A stretch of 64,000 nucleotides of DNA, from assembly GCF_900176515.1 (NCBI RefSeq), contig NZ_FWXV01000014.1, forward strand, positions 121,616-185,615, written 5' to 3'. Under the pieces are notes generated by a model. That model saw nothing but the letters and a program-made list of their open reading frames with translations. It made no database searches and had not been told where the DNA came from. The translations under genes were made by a program, and so were the position numbers. Source of the DNA: Kibdelosporangium aridum (GTDB lineage: Bacteria; Actinomycetota; Actinomycetes; Mycobacteriales; Pseudonocardiaceae). The stretch's first letter is position 1. Each line of letters starts with the position of its first letter. Below are positions 27,142 to 35,125 of the stretch, one piece after another.

Positions 27142-28953
27142 CTACTGTGAACTACATGAACACCTGCACTGCGCAGGCGTTCCACAAATCGGGTGTCGAG
27201 TCCCCCCTCGGACACACTCGCTAACCACACGTGGGTAGGCCGTCGCATAGACGGCCTTTTCTATTGGGTGAAACCGCAGCTCAAGCCCCAGCTTCTCGTA
27301 CAGCTCGGCAAGCCGATCAGGCTTCTTCTCCTTCAGAGTCTCGTCAAGATCACCCAATGAGTCGATCATTGCGTAGACCTGAGCATCAGTGACCAGTTGC
27401 ACACTCGGCACATTGGCCAACTCCGCCCGTGCAGCCTCACGTTCCGCTTGTGCCTCGTTGATCACTTCGACCAATGCCGCCGGGTCGACACCGGCCGTGA
27501 TCGCTGCCTGATGCCGCTTCAACCTCGTCTCCGCATCAGCAAGCCGTCGCCTCGCCTGCTCGTGGGTGTTGGCGTCACCGGTCGCCCCTTCCTGGGATGC
27601 CAAGAGCTCCGCGACGGTCTCGTCAACGTTCTCGTGAGCAAAGATCCGGCGAATCCAGCCGTTCACAGCTGGGAGCAAGGTGTCCTCACGCAAGTTCACC
27701 GTCTTGGGGTGATCCGCCAAGGCCTCTGAGCCGGGCGCGAGCGTGCGAGCAAGGCAGCGGTAGTAGACGCCTTTCCGGATCACACCGCCCTGCATCTTGC
27801 GCGTACAGATGCAGCACCGCACCCGACCACGCATCAGGTACGTCTGCTTGCCACCAGTCCGGCTGCGCTCCAACTTCGCAATGCCACGCATCCCACCCGC
27901 ACCACGTGACCGCCGGATCAGCTGCGCCTGCGTGAAGTCCTCCACGCTGACAATCGCCGGATGAGCAGGCCGCCGGGAACGAACCACACGATCGGGCGCA
28001 GCTCGCCGAAACCGGACGACGTGCCCCGCTGACACGTCGTCCGGATCGAACAACGTCTCTTGCTTCGTCCAGCGACCAAAGATGGCATACCCGGTATAGC
28101 GCGGGTTCTCCAGAATCGCTCGGACGGTACTGCCCTGCCATCCATCGGCCAACCGGTGCCGATTCTGCTCCGGCCGACGCGCCGACGGACACGGGATGCC
28201 GTCCCGGTTCAGTCCACTTGCGATCGCCCGATCACCGGCGCCCGCAAGGTATTCGGCAAAGATGCGCCGGACAGCCTCTGCCGCACGCTCGTCAATCGCC
28301 AGCACCCGCAACCGGTACCCCTCGGCCGCCTTACGCGGGTTCGGATGCGGCCCGCCGTCCACCACCACGTAGCCGTACGGTGCCCTGCCGCCCTGATGCC
28401 GACCTTCGTTGACCACCTGTGCGTCCATCGCCGCCCGAACCCGCGCCTGCACATGCTGCCGCTCGGACTCACTCATGCCGCCCAAGACGCTCATCAACAT
28501 CTTGTGGGACGGATTGCGTGAGTCGAACTTACCTCCCAGTTCAGGCACCCACAGATCGACCCCGTAAGCCTGAAACCGCGGCGCGACCAGTGAGAACTGG
28601 TTTCCGAACCAACACCGCGTCCCTTCACCGACCACGATGGCGGTCCATTGCCGCCTCGGGTCCTTCAGCGCGGCGAGCAGCCGAGCGGCTTCGGGACGAC
28701 GCTCCCACGGCACGGACCTTGACTGCCCGACATCGAAGTAGTCCGCAACGATCTCTCCGCCCAGCGGCTCGACGAACTTGCGTGCGTTGCCTGCCTGCCA
28801 AGCATGCGACGTCTCGGGGTCCTGGTTGTCTTCGGTTGAACACCGGCCGTAGAAGGCCACCGGGCCAATACCGGTCTCGGCAGTGTCCATCACCTCGACG
28901 CCGAGAAGGTCATCCAGCGTCGCCCACGGGTCACGGCTGATTTCAGCAGTCAT
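27142..28953 (-). CDS. Large serine recombinase (site-specific integrase)
   Basis: A 603-residue serine integrase. The resolvase domain begins at about residue 30, with the catalytic serine in VAFYGRCSTEDNQDPETS, then VPWERRPEAARLLAALK and VGEGTRCWFGNQFSL. The recombinase domain includes DRAIASGLNRDGIPCPSARR and GWQGSTVRAILENPRYTGYA. A zinc ribbon (RGRVRCCICTRKMQGG, YYRCLAR) and a coiled-coil C-terminus follow. It integrates and excises the element carrying the genes that follow. ATG at 28953 overlaps the 3' end of a small upstream gene in ATGACTGCTGA, so it is the last gene of the transfer operon. Confidence 0.95.
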   Translation of the reverse strand: MTAEISRDPWATLDDLLGVEVMDTAETGIGPVAFYGRCSTEDNQDPETSHAWQAGNARKFVEPLGGEIVADYFDVGQSRSVPWERRPEAARLLAALKDPRRQWTAIVVGEGTRCWFGNQFSLVAPRFQAYGVDLWVPELGGKFDSRNPSHKMLMSVLGGMSESERQHVQARVRAAMDAQVVNEGRHQGGRAPYGYVVVDGGPHPNPRKAAEGYRLRVLAIDERAAEAVRRIFAEYLAGAGDRAIASGLNRDGIPCPSARRPEQNRHRLADGWQGSTVRAILENPRYTGYAIFGRWTKQETLFDPDDVSAGHVVRFRRAAPDRVVRSRRPAHPAIVSVEDFTQAQLIRRSRGAGGMRGIAKLERSRTGGKQTYLMRGRVRCCICTRKMQGGVIRKGVYYRCLARTLAPGSEALADHPKTVNLREDTLLPAVNGWIRRIFAHENVDETVAELLASQEGATGDANTHEQARRRLADAETRLKRHQAAITAGVDPAALVEVINEAQAEREAARAELANVPSVQLVTDAQVYAMIDSLGDLDETLKEKKPDRLAELYEKLGLELRFHPIEKAVYATAYPRVVSECVRGGTRHPICGTPAQCRCSCSSQ

Positions 28954-29089
28954 GACAACCCTCTTCGTCCAGGACCTCGACTGTGGTCAGGTCAATCAGC
29001 ATCGCTAGCAGTATGCGGCATACCTCCGGTGTCAGCGCAGGAAGTTGTTCGGGAAGGTGGATCGTGTTGCCATCGATTTCAAAGGTCAT
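28943..29089 (-). CDS. Small protein coupled between FtsK-like and integrase genes
   Basis: A 48-residue protein (MTFEIDGNTIHLPEQLPALT, then ILLAMLIDLTTVEVLDEEG, ending CHDC). GGAG lies 11 nt before the ATG at 29089. Its start overlaps the end of the FtsK-like gene and its end overlaps the integrase start, so it is made only within this operon. Function unknown; it could be a recombination directionality or partner factor, but that is a guess. Confidence 0.6.
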   Translation of the reverse strand: MTFEIDGNTIHLPEQLPALTPEVCRILLAMLIDLTTVEVLDEEGCHDC

Positions 29090-31160
29090 CGCGGACACCG
29101 TCATCTCCACGCGTTGAGCCGAAATCATCAATCGCAGTTCGAACGTCGGCCGTCATGTACCCGCGGACTCGGCGCGTTCCACCATCGTCGGTCGGTACGT
29201 ACTGCCTGACTGGCTTGCATCCCAACTCGCTCATCTGCCGGGCGAACGCCGTCGGCTCAACGTCCAGCGCCTCGACCAGTTCCGCCGTCGGCACGAACTC
29301 CCGGCTGTCGAGGTCATCACCCAGATACTCGACCACTGAGGCCAACGGCTCCGGCAGATCACCGTCACCGTCAGTGGCAGGTCCCAAGGCCATGACGACG
29401 GCAGACGGGTCGATAGCCCGCGTTGCGTCGTCACCAGCCGCGTGACCAGTGAGCGTGCCCGCCGCTTCGCGGAGCGCCCGGCCACGTGCGCAGATCGTCC
29501 GCCATTCAGTGTTGGGCATGTAGAAGGTCCGCACAGTCGTGGCCAACATGTCCGCGCCCGCCGTCTCACCGTCCGGCCGCAGGATGCCCACTCCCTTGTG
29601 GCTCGGCAGCAGCGTGGACGCGTCATACCCACGCGTGTTCATCTGTTCGCCAAGAACGATGTTCGAATCCCGCCAGTCCATCACCCGCAAGGCGAACCGC
29701 GACCCCAATACTGCCCGCAGGCGCGACGGAATGGTGTTCGAGTCCGGCCGTTGAGTCGCCAGGATGACCACAATCCCTGCCGCCGGTCCCTTCCGAACCA
29801 GGTACGTCAGCAGGTCCGCGATGTACGTGCCGACCGTGGTCTTCTTGCCGCCAACGTCCTGCCTGGTCGGGTTTTCCAGGAACACCTGAACCTCATCGAT
29901 CACCACGGCGGTGATCGGCATCCGTAGGTTGATGTCACGCGAGATCCCCGGCGTGATCTTCGACTCCGGACAGATCTCGTCGTCCAAAGTGGCCATGCGA
30001 GCGTAGCGGGATTGGACTTCTGCCGCCAGTTCCACCAAGTGGTCCCGCACTAACTCGACATGCTCTAGCTCGTCGCCACACACGAACCGGTGCGCGATTT
30101 GCTCCGCCGCGTCCCAGTCCTTCCCGCCCTTGCCATCGAACACGTACAGCCGCGTGTACGGATCGAGGATCAACCCCGCTGCAGCCAAACGCGTAGCGAA
30201 TGTCTTGCCCTGCCTCGGAATCGCTCCGACCAACAACGACGTCCACACCAACGGAAGATCGATGCGACGGTTCCGAGCGTCCCGCCCGAAGGGAACTGGT
30301 TGCCAGGCATCCCAGTACTCGACGTCCAGCAACGGTGTACGCAGCGGTGGCCCGGCGTACGGATCCTCATCAGCGACCCACAAGAACACACGCCCGGCGT
30401 GCCCGCCTCGACCGCGGACGCGCTCAACGATCAACTGCACCTCATCGACCGCCAAGGCCGACGCCAACGCATCCCGATGCTTGATCACGTCGTCCGCCTT
30501 GCGCGTGGCTGGCAGGTCAACCGTGATCGACCACCCGTCGCCAACCCGCGAAGCACGCTCAACCAGACGAAGCGATTCGTCCTTGCCGATCAGCTTCGCG
30601 TCCCGGAAAGCGTCCACCAGGACCTGAGGGTCCATCGTCCAAGTCAGCGTCCGCGGTCCAGCCAACACCGCCTTACGACCGGGCGAACCGTCCTTGCGAC
30701 GTCCAACAATCGCCAACACCACCGAGCCAACCGCGCCCGTGATCCACAACGGCCCACCGCCGTACACCAGATCAACAAGAGCCACCAAGAACGACACGAG
30801 CACCGCGACAAGCCCAGTTACCTTCCACCGGAACAACGTCAACGCCCGAATCTCAACGAACTTGTCGGCTAGCTTCTCGGCATGTTCGGCCGCCTCGCGG
30901 TAGTCGATGACCCGAACCCACCGACGCCACGCCCGCGCTGACACGATCAGTCCACGCCCCACAGCGCCGACGAAACGGAAAGGCACTCGAACCAACCAGG
31001 CCGCCGCGTCCTTGAGGCCCTGCCGCGACTTGAAGACGTCCGGCACGCGCCGTGAACGCTGCCACCAGTTCATGAACCCGCCGGAGTTCACGTGCGCGGC
31101 TGGAGTCTCGTCGACCAGTTCGGCATTCAAGACTGCGCGTACTACCTCGTGTCCGCTCAT
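29079..31160 (-). CDS. FtsK/SpoIIIE-type DNA translocase (TraB-like conjugation protein)
   Basis: The 693-residue protein has two membrane helices near residues 110-155 (VTGLVAVLVSFLVALVDLVY; WITGAVGSVVLAIVG). The motor domain has Walker A VGAIPRQGKTFATRLAAAG near 310-330 and Walker B ITAVVIDEVQVFLE near 430. It also has LTYLVRKGPAAGIVVILATQ and SRFALRVMDWRDSNIVLG. A winged-helix-like C-terminus follows. Single TraB-like translocases move double-stranded DNA between hyphae in actinomycete plasmids and integrative elements. The gene overlaps the upstream SpdB-like gene by 4 nt. Confidence 0.92.
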   Translation of the reverse strand: MSGHEVVRAVLNAELVDETPAAHVNSGGFMNWWQRSRRVPDVFKSRQGLKDAAAWLVRVPFRFVGAVGRGLIVSARAWRRWVRVIDYREAAEHAEKLADKFVEIRALTLFRWKVTGLVAVLVSFLVALVDLVYGGGPLWITGAVGSVVLAIVGRRKDGSPGRKAVLAGPRTLTWTMDPQVLVDAFRDAKLIGKDESLRLVERASRVGDGWSITVDLPATRKADDVIKHRDALASALAVDEVQLIVERVRGRGGHAGRVFLWVADEDPYAGPPLRTPLLDVEYWDAWQPVPFGRDARNRRIDLPLVWTSLLVGAIPRQGKTFATRLAAAGLILDPYTRLYVFDGKGGKDWDAAEQIAHRFVCGDELEHVELVRDHLVELAAEVQSRYARMATLDDEICPESKITPGISRDINLRMPITAVVIDEVQVFLENPTRQDVGGKKTTVGTYIADLLTYLVRKGPAAGIVVILATQRPDSNTIPSRLRAVLGSRFALRVMDWRDSNIVLGEQMNTRGYDASTLLPSHKGVGILRPDGETAGADMLATTVRTFYMPNTEWRTICARGRALREAAGTLTGHAAGDDATRAIDPSAVVMALGPATDGDGDLPEPLASVVEYLGDDLDSREFVPTAELVEALDVEPTAFARQMSELGCKPVRQYVPTDDGGTRRVRGYMTADVRTAIDDFGSTRGDDGVRDDL

Positions 31161-31759
31161 GACGGCGCCTTGAGCGCGGCAGCCAACTTGGACGACAAGC
31201 CACGCGAACAGCCGGTGACCTCACGAACCCACGCAGGCGTGACGACCGTGTCGCGCTTCCGAGCCGCACGCGCAACGGCCAGATACTCCGCGAACGTCGT
31301 CCGCCGTGGACTCTCCGCCTTCTCAACGGTCTTGGATGCCCTCCCGGCAGCCTCGCCCAGCTTGTCCCGTAAATCGGTGACCGCCTCAGCCGCGACGAAC
31401 ACAACCAGAGGCGGCACCGAATGCAGCACAACCGACGACGCCGAACCCGCCGCGTAGGCGGCCCACGTGTTCATGACGTACGTAGCCGCGAGCGTGAACC
31501 ATTTCGCGCCCCGCACCCATCCGCCGGTCCGAACGCCATGCCGCGCGAGAACCTGCTCCGCCCGAAGAATCGCCAGCAGCACCAGCGACACCATCGGGTC
31601 CAGCAGCCACGCCGCAAGCCAAGGCAAAGACCACGGCGTGGCACCGGCAGCCGCGAACTGCTGAACATTGGTCATCGTGAATGCCAGCCCGAGAAGAATC
31701 CCGGTCCAACACAACCGATCCACTTGAGAGGCCACGGCTTCCACAGACTCGGCACTCAT
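31157..31759 (-). CDS. DUF2637-type membrane protein (SpdB-like)
   Basis: The 200-residue protein has four hydrophobic helices: GILLGLAFTMTNVQQFA, PWLAAWLLDPMVSLVLLAIL, WFTLAATYVMNTWAAYAAG and a fourth including VPPLVVFVAAEAVTDL. A basic C-terminal helix-turn-helix-like tail follows (VVTPAWVREVTGCSRGLSSK). This layout is that of DUF2637/SpdB spread proteins linked to TraB translocases. ATG at 31759 overlaps the upstream stop as ATGA; the longer frame to 31891 is not used. Confidence 0.85.
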   Translation of the reverse strand: MSAESVEAVASQVDRLCWTGILLGLAFTMTNVQQFAAAGATPWSLPWLAAWLLDPMVSLVLLAILRAEQVLARHGVRTGGWVRGAKWFTLAATYVMNTWAAYAAGSASSVVLHSVPPLVVFVAAEAVTDLRDKLGEAAGRASKTVEKAESPRRTTFAEYLAVARAARKRDTVVTPAWVREVTGCSRGLSSKLAAALKAPS

Positions 31760-32079
31760 CGCCGCCGCCTTGGCATATCCTGCGTGGTCACCGTCAACGC
31801 ACGTGTCAGCGTGTACGACGCGAACAACGCAGGCACACCAAGCACCGCGAGCAGCAACCACCCGGTACCAGCCTGCGTGATCACCAACCACTGAGCGGCC
31901 ACGATCAGCCCGGCAGTGAACAGCACCCGACCCGCAAGTGACATGAACCGCGCGCCAGACCGAGCAGCCTCGGCGACAGCCTTCGCCCGGCGAGAACCAG
32001 CCCGCCAGACCACGAACAACACAAGAAGCACCCCGAGACCAGCCATGATCTCAACCGCGGACAAGCTGATGGTCGTCAT
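31756..32079 (-). CDS. Small membrane protein of the transfer operon
   Basis: A 107-residue protein with three hydrophobic stretches (IMAGLGVLLVLFVVWRAG, RVLFTAGLIVAAQWLVIT, GWLLLAVLGVPALFASYTL) and a basic Arg-rich end. Its start overlaps the WhiB-like gene stop and its end overlaps the SpdB-like start, both by 4 nt. Such proteins help plasmid spread in actinomycetes; here function is inferred from location. Confidence 0.8.
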   Translation of the reverse strand: MTTISLSAVEIMAGLGVLLVLFVVWRAGSRRAKAVAEAARSGARFMSLAGRVLFTAGLIVAAQWLVITQAGTGWLLLAVLGVPALFASYTLTRALTVTTQDMPRRRR

Positions 32080-32420
32080 GGCGTCGCCCCGTCCTCGGCG
32101 CGTTCGCCGCGTTGACGCCAGTGCGGGTACAGCGCGCGGCGGTTATCCTCCGAGAGCGCGCCCCACACGCCGACCGTGTCCAGCCCTGCCGCCCGGAGTT
32201 CCAGTTCCAGGCATTCGTCCTGGACAGGGCACCCGGAGCACAGCACGGCGGCCAACTCCTGATCGGTAAGCCGTTCCTCCTGCCAAGCGGGCTCATCCTC
32301 GGTCCAGCCCCACATGCACAGCCCATCACGGAGAACGACCTCCGCCAGGACCTCACGCGGCACCCAACGCAGCCGATCAAGCCGCCAAGCGATGCCGACA
32401 AGCCGGTAATCAGTCGTCAT
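32076..32420 (-). CDS. WhiB-like Fe-S regulator
   Basis: From ATG 32420 the protein has 114 residues. The four cysteines of a WhiB cluster are visible: DGLCMWGW, then CSGCPVQDEC (CX2CX5C). The turn VGVWGALSEDNRRAL (GVWGG-like) and a basic tail follow. WhiB proteins bind a 4Fe-4S cluster and act with sigma factors. A WhiB in this location is a common regulator of integrative elements. The upstream frame extending to 32609 is not used because the preceding gene stops just after this ATG. Confidence 0.85.
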   Translation of the reverse strand: MTTDYRLVGIAWRLDRLRWVPREVLAEVVLRDGLCMWGWTEDEPAWQEERLTDQELAAVLCSGCPVQDECLELELRAAGLDTVGVWGALSEDNRRALYPHWRQRGERAEDGATP

Positions 32421-32604
32421 GACGCGCGCCCGGACTGCCATCCAGCAGCTTGACCAGCGCAGATGCAGGCACAACACGACGACCGCGACGCCCGACGGTC
32501 CGAAGCGTGCCGAGCCTGATCGAACGCGACACCACGGACGGCGAGATGCCCAGAATCCAAGCAGCCTGGCGAACGGAATACGAAAAAGACAGAGAAGTGC
32601 GCAT
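32410..32604 (-). CDS. Excisionase-like helix-turn-helix protein
   Basis: From ATG 32604 the protein has 64 residues: YSVRQAAWILGISPSVVSRS then IRLGTLRTVGRRGRRVVPAS. This is a MerR/Xis-type winged HTH (HTH_17). AAGGAC precedes the start. As first gene of the operon ending with the integrase, it is a good candidate for the excisionase. An extension to 32661 is possible but lacks a Shine-Dalgarno. Confidence 0.75.
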   Translation of the reverse strand: MRTSLSFSYSVRQAAWILGISPSVVSRSIRLGTLRTVGRRGRRVVPASALVKLLDGSPGARHDD

Positions 32605-32634
32605 AGCAAAAGTCCTTAGGTTTGATGATTTCAA

Positions 32635-32647
32635 CAACATAGTGTTG
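32635..32647. promoter_or_regulatory. Palindrome in the divergent control region of the transfer operon
   Basis: CAACA-TAG-TGTTG forms a 5+5 bp inverted repeat just upstream of the Xis-like gene and facing the XRE regulator gene at 32764. Its position suggests an operator for the XRE protein, analogous to KorSA-type control of actinomycete integrative elements. Binding is inferred. Confidence 0.4.
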
Positions 32648-32763
32648 ATTTCAGCGCTCAATTGCGCGTGAGATAGCCACCGCAGCGCGGAACGCGTCGT
32701 GTCACGCCACGGAAAGGCGAAGAACCGCTAATCTCGGCGCCGAGGCGGAGCGCGGAGGAATAG

Positions 32764-33147
32764 GTGTCGGAGGATTGGGCGGCGGTCGCGAAGGCCATCA
32801 ACGAGCGAGTCAACGAACTCGGATGGCGTCAGCGCGAACTGGCCGAACGCTCGCAGGTGTCGCAAGCCATCGTCCGCGAAATCCAGCACCACGTCGTTGA
32901 ACGCCGACGCAGCGCCCGAACCCTCGAATCCCTCTCGACGGCCCTCGGCCTGCACCCACAGCACCTTGAGGCGGTGTTGCGCGGCCGAACCCCGCCAGCG
33001 CCCGGCGAACCGGTGATGCAACGGGACAACAATGTGATGTCCCGTTTGGACGGCCTGGAGCGAAGGCTCGACGACATCACCGACCGTCTCGACGATCTGA
33101 AAGCCGATCTCGCGAAGATGATCGAACATGTCCGGAAGACCCGGTAG
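32764..33147 (+). CDS. XRE-family regulator with C-terminal coiled coil
   Basis: The 127-residue protein has an HTH (residues about 8-68: ERVNELGWRQRELAERSQVS then QAIVREIQHHV and LESLSTALGLHPQHLEAVL). A heptad-like tail follows (MSRLDGLERRLDDITDRLDD, LKADLAKMIEHVRKT), consistent with dimerisation. GGAGG precedes the GTG start. It is divergent from the transfer operon and is its likely repressor. Confidence 0.85.
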   Translation: MSEDWAAVAKAINERVNELGWRQRELAERSQVSQAIVREIQHHVVERRRSARTLESLSTALGLHPQHLEAVLRGRTPPAPGEPVMQRDNNVMSRLDGLERRLDDITDRLDDLKADLAKMIEHVRKTR

Positions 33148-33197
33148 CGCGGTGCTTTTCATGCCACTAATTCCACTGCGAATTACGCGGCGAAACG

Positions 33198-33236
33198 ATG
33201 CATCACCAGTGCACAACCAGTGCAGGTTCAATGCAT
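33198..33236. promoter_or_regulatory. Four TGCA-core repeats phased at 11 bp
   Basis: Hexamers ATGCAT (33198), GTGCAC (33209), GTGCAG (33220) and ATGCAT (33231) start exactly 11 bp apart, so they lie on one face of the helix. The array ends 20 bp before the ATG of the HTH-Nudix gene at 33257. The outer two are identical palindromes, and the inner two share ACCAGTGCA. It looks like an operator array for a cooperatively binding regulator. Confidence 0.6.
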
Positions 33237-33256
33237 AAAGCGACGCGGGGGACGCA

Positions 33257-34768
33257 ATGAGCCTGGTAAGCGGCTGGACCGGCAAGACCGCGGGCGCACT
33301 CCAGGCAGCCCTACGTCTAAGCAATGAGGCATTCGCGCAGCACCTAGGAATAGGCGTCCGAACCGTCGCCGCCTGGCACAAGAAACCCACCTTGCGCCCG
33401 CAATCCGAGATGCAACGAATCCTGGACACCGCTCTCGAACAGGCCCCGCCCGCAGTCCAAGCACGCTTCGCCAAACTCAGCTACAAGACCAGCTCAACCC
33501 CAGGCGACCGCCTGTCAGCCGACCCGAACATCACCTCAGCCCTCGACTGGCTAGACCACCATGCAGGCTGGCAACCCGGCACAAGCCGTCGAGAGGTCGC
33601 CTCCCGAGTCCAACGCGTCGACCCTCACGACCTGGAACTACGCGGCCGAAAGCGCGGTCGCGTGGACCAGCAGCAAATCGCCCGCGCACTGGCCGAGTAC
33701 TACGGCAACCCCAGCGGCCTGTACGCCGCCGGAAACGGCGTAACCACAAGCATTCTCACGCGGCCAGACTGGCTGGACCTCGCCTGTCCGTTGGTCGCCA
33801 GCAACGACCGCCTCAACCTCACCAGCGCGGCCAGGCCAGCTGTCACCCTCGACAACGAGGCGGCAGGACAAGCTGCCCAACGTCTGGCCGAGACACTGGC
33901 GCTAGGCATTCGCATGGTCGATATGCCGATCTACCAGCTGCTTAGCACCGACATTCACCGCGGCGAACTCGGCGGAACGGTCGGCGTAAGCACGTTCGTG
34001 CACTACGCCCTGACCATGGACCTGCTCGAAGGCGAGTTCGTAGACGCGCTGACAACCGGCACGACCACGCACCCTCTACGCGACCGATACCTACCCGATC
34101 TCGACAGCATCCTGAACCTGTCGGACCGTCTCTGCGCAGGCGGCACGTTGGCACTAACTGCAATAGCCCGCCCGGCGGACCCATATCGCGGCCCGGCCGA
34201 CTACGTTCTTCTGGTGCAGGAACGCTCGGGACACGTGGTCAACGCCGCACGTCGGCTGGCACCGATCCCGAAAGGCTTTCACCAGCCGCTCACCGACTAC
34301 CGAGCAGACGCCCAAATCGGCGCGACCCTGCGGCGCGAGATCGAAGAGGAACTCTTCGGCCGGGATGATGTCGACAACACGGTGGGCGAACAACGCTTCG
34401 CCGACCCCATGCACCCAAGCAGGCTATCTGAGCCGATGCGTTGGCTGAGGTCCGATCCCAGCCGAATGCGCATGGAGTGCACCGGGTTCGGGCTGAATCT
34501 CGTCAGCGGCAACTACGAGTTCGCGGGCCTGATCGTCATCGACGACGAAGAGTTCTGGACGCTCTACGGCGGCATGATCGAAGCGAACTGGGAAGCATCA
34601 ACGCTGCGCCAGTACTCCACGCTGGACACTGACCAGATCACGCACCTGATCCAGGACGTGGCGTGGAGCAACGAAGGCCTTTTCGCCCTCCTGCAAGGAC
34701 TTCGCCGCCTGCGGGAGCTGGGTGGCGGTAGAGTCAACCTGCCCGAGATCGAATGGGAGACAACCTAA
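33257..34768 (+). CDS. HTH protein with Nudix-like C-terminal domain, paralog A
   Basis: A 503-residue protein. The N-terminus carries an XRE-like helix-turn-helix (ALRLSNEAFAQHLGIGVRTV). The long middle region contains LDWLDHHAGWQPGTSRREVA, ARALAEYYGN and MDLLEGEFVDAL. The C-terminal third has ADYVLLVQERSGHVVNAARR then IGATLRREIEEELFGRDDV, with the REhxEEE core of a Nudix box. TGFGLNLVSGNYEFAGLIVI follows. It shares the whole architecture and about half its residues with the convergent gene at 35091. Nudix-motif proteins are known in actinomycete integrative elements (Pif of pSAM2, an immunity factor). Function here is inferred. Confidence 0.8.
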   Translation: MSLVSGWTGKTAGALQAALRLSNEAFAQHLGIGVRTVAAWHKKPTLRPQSEMQRILDTALEQAPPAVQARFAKLSYKTSSTPGDRLSADPNITSALDWLDHHAGWQPGTSRREVASRVQRVDPHDLELRGRKRGRVDQQQIARALAEYYGNPSGLYAAGNGVTTSILTRPDWLDLACPLVASNDRLNLTSAARPAVTLDNEAAGQAAQRLAETLALGIRMVDMPIYQLLSTDIHRGELGGTVGVSTFVHYALTMDLLEGEFVDALTTGTTTHPLRDRYLPDLDSILNLSDRLCAGGTLALTAIARPADPYRGPADYVLLVQERSGHVVNAARRLAPIPKGFHQPLTDYRADAQIGATLRREIEEELFGRDDVDNTVGEQRFADPMHPSRLSEPMRWLRSDPSRMRMECTGFGLNLVSGNYEFAGLIVIDDEEFWTLYGGMIEANWEASTLRQYSTLDTDQITHLIQDVAWSNEGLFALLQGLRRLRELGGGRVNLPEIEWETT

Positions 34769-35125
34769 GTGGCTGCAAACTGGACCCACGGAAACGCCGG
34801 AGAAGACACCGGAGACACCCGCGGCTGGCTGCTGGGCCACTTCATAGACCCATCCAAAGGCGTCCGCGCATCGAAAGACGTCGAGGTCAAATGGGGTGTC
34901 CACCCCGCCGGCGACAAGCGTCCAGAATGGACCTCCGACGACCAGCGCACAACGCTACTTCTGTTGGTACAGGGAAACTTCCGCCTAGATCTCACCGAGG
35001 GCAGCTTCAACCTGACCAAGCAGGGCGACTATGTCCTATGGGGACCGGGGATCGACCACTCATGGGAAGCGATCGACGAAACGGTGATCATCACCGTACG
35101 GTGGCCGTCAGCTCCGGCAGCCTAA
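34769..35125 (+). CDS. Cupin-like small protein
   Basis: The 118-residue protein shows a double-stranded beta-helix pattern: FIDPSKGVRASKDVEVKWGV, TTLLLLVQGNFRLDL, GDYVLWGPGIDHSWEAID and VIITVRWPS. Single-domain cupins of this type often bind a metal or small ligand. The GTG start directly follows the stop of the HTH-Nudix gene (TAA-GTG), so the two are co-translated. Its last 35 bp overlap the end of the convergent paralog B. Database labels such as signal peptidase for this family would not be supported by the sequence. Confidence 0.7.
   Translation: MAANWTHGNAGEDTGDTRGWLLGHFIDPSKGVRASKDVEVKWGVHPAGDKRPEWTSDDQRTTLLLLVQGNFRLDLTEGSFNLTKQGDYVLWGPGIDHSWEAIDETVIITVRWPSAPAA

Noticed and set aside
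26493..27200. Search for the left attachment site and its partner near 41356-41400
   Set aside because: No convincing shared core could be found by eye; serine-integrase att cores can be only 2 bp.
27238..27262. GGCCGTC-GCATA-GACGGCC followed by TTTTCT, terminator-like
   Set aside because: It lies inside the integrase coding sequence (AVYATAYP). It may still stop plus-strand transcripts entering the element, but there is no evidence that it is used.
30090..30872. 260-codon plus-strand frame in the translocase gene
   Set aside because: It is antisense to the FtsK-like gene and has no homology pattern; a high-GC shadow.
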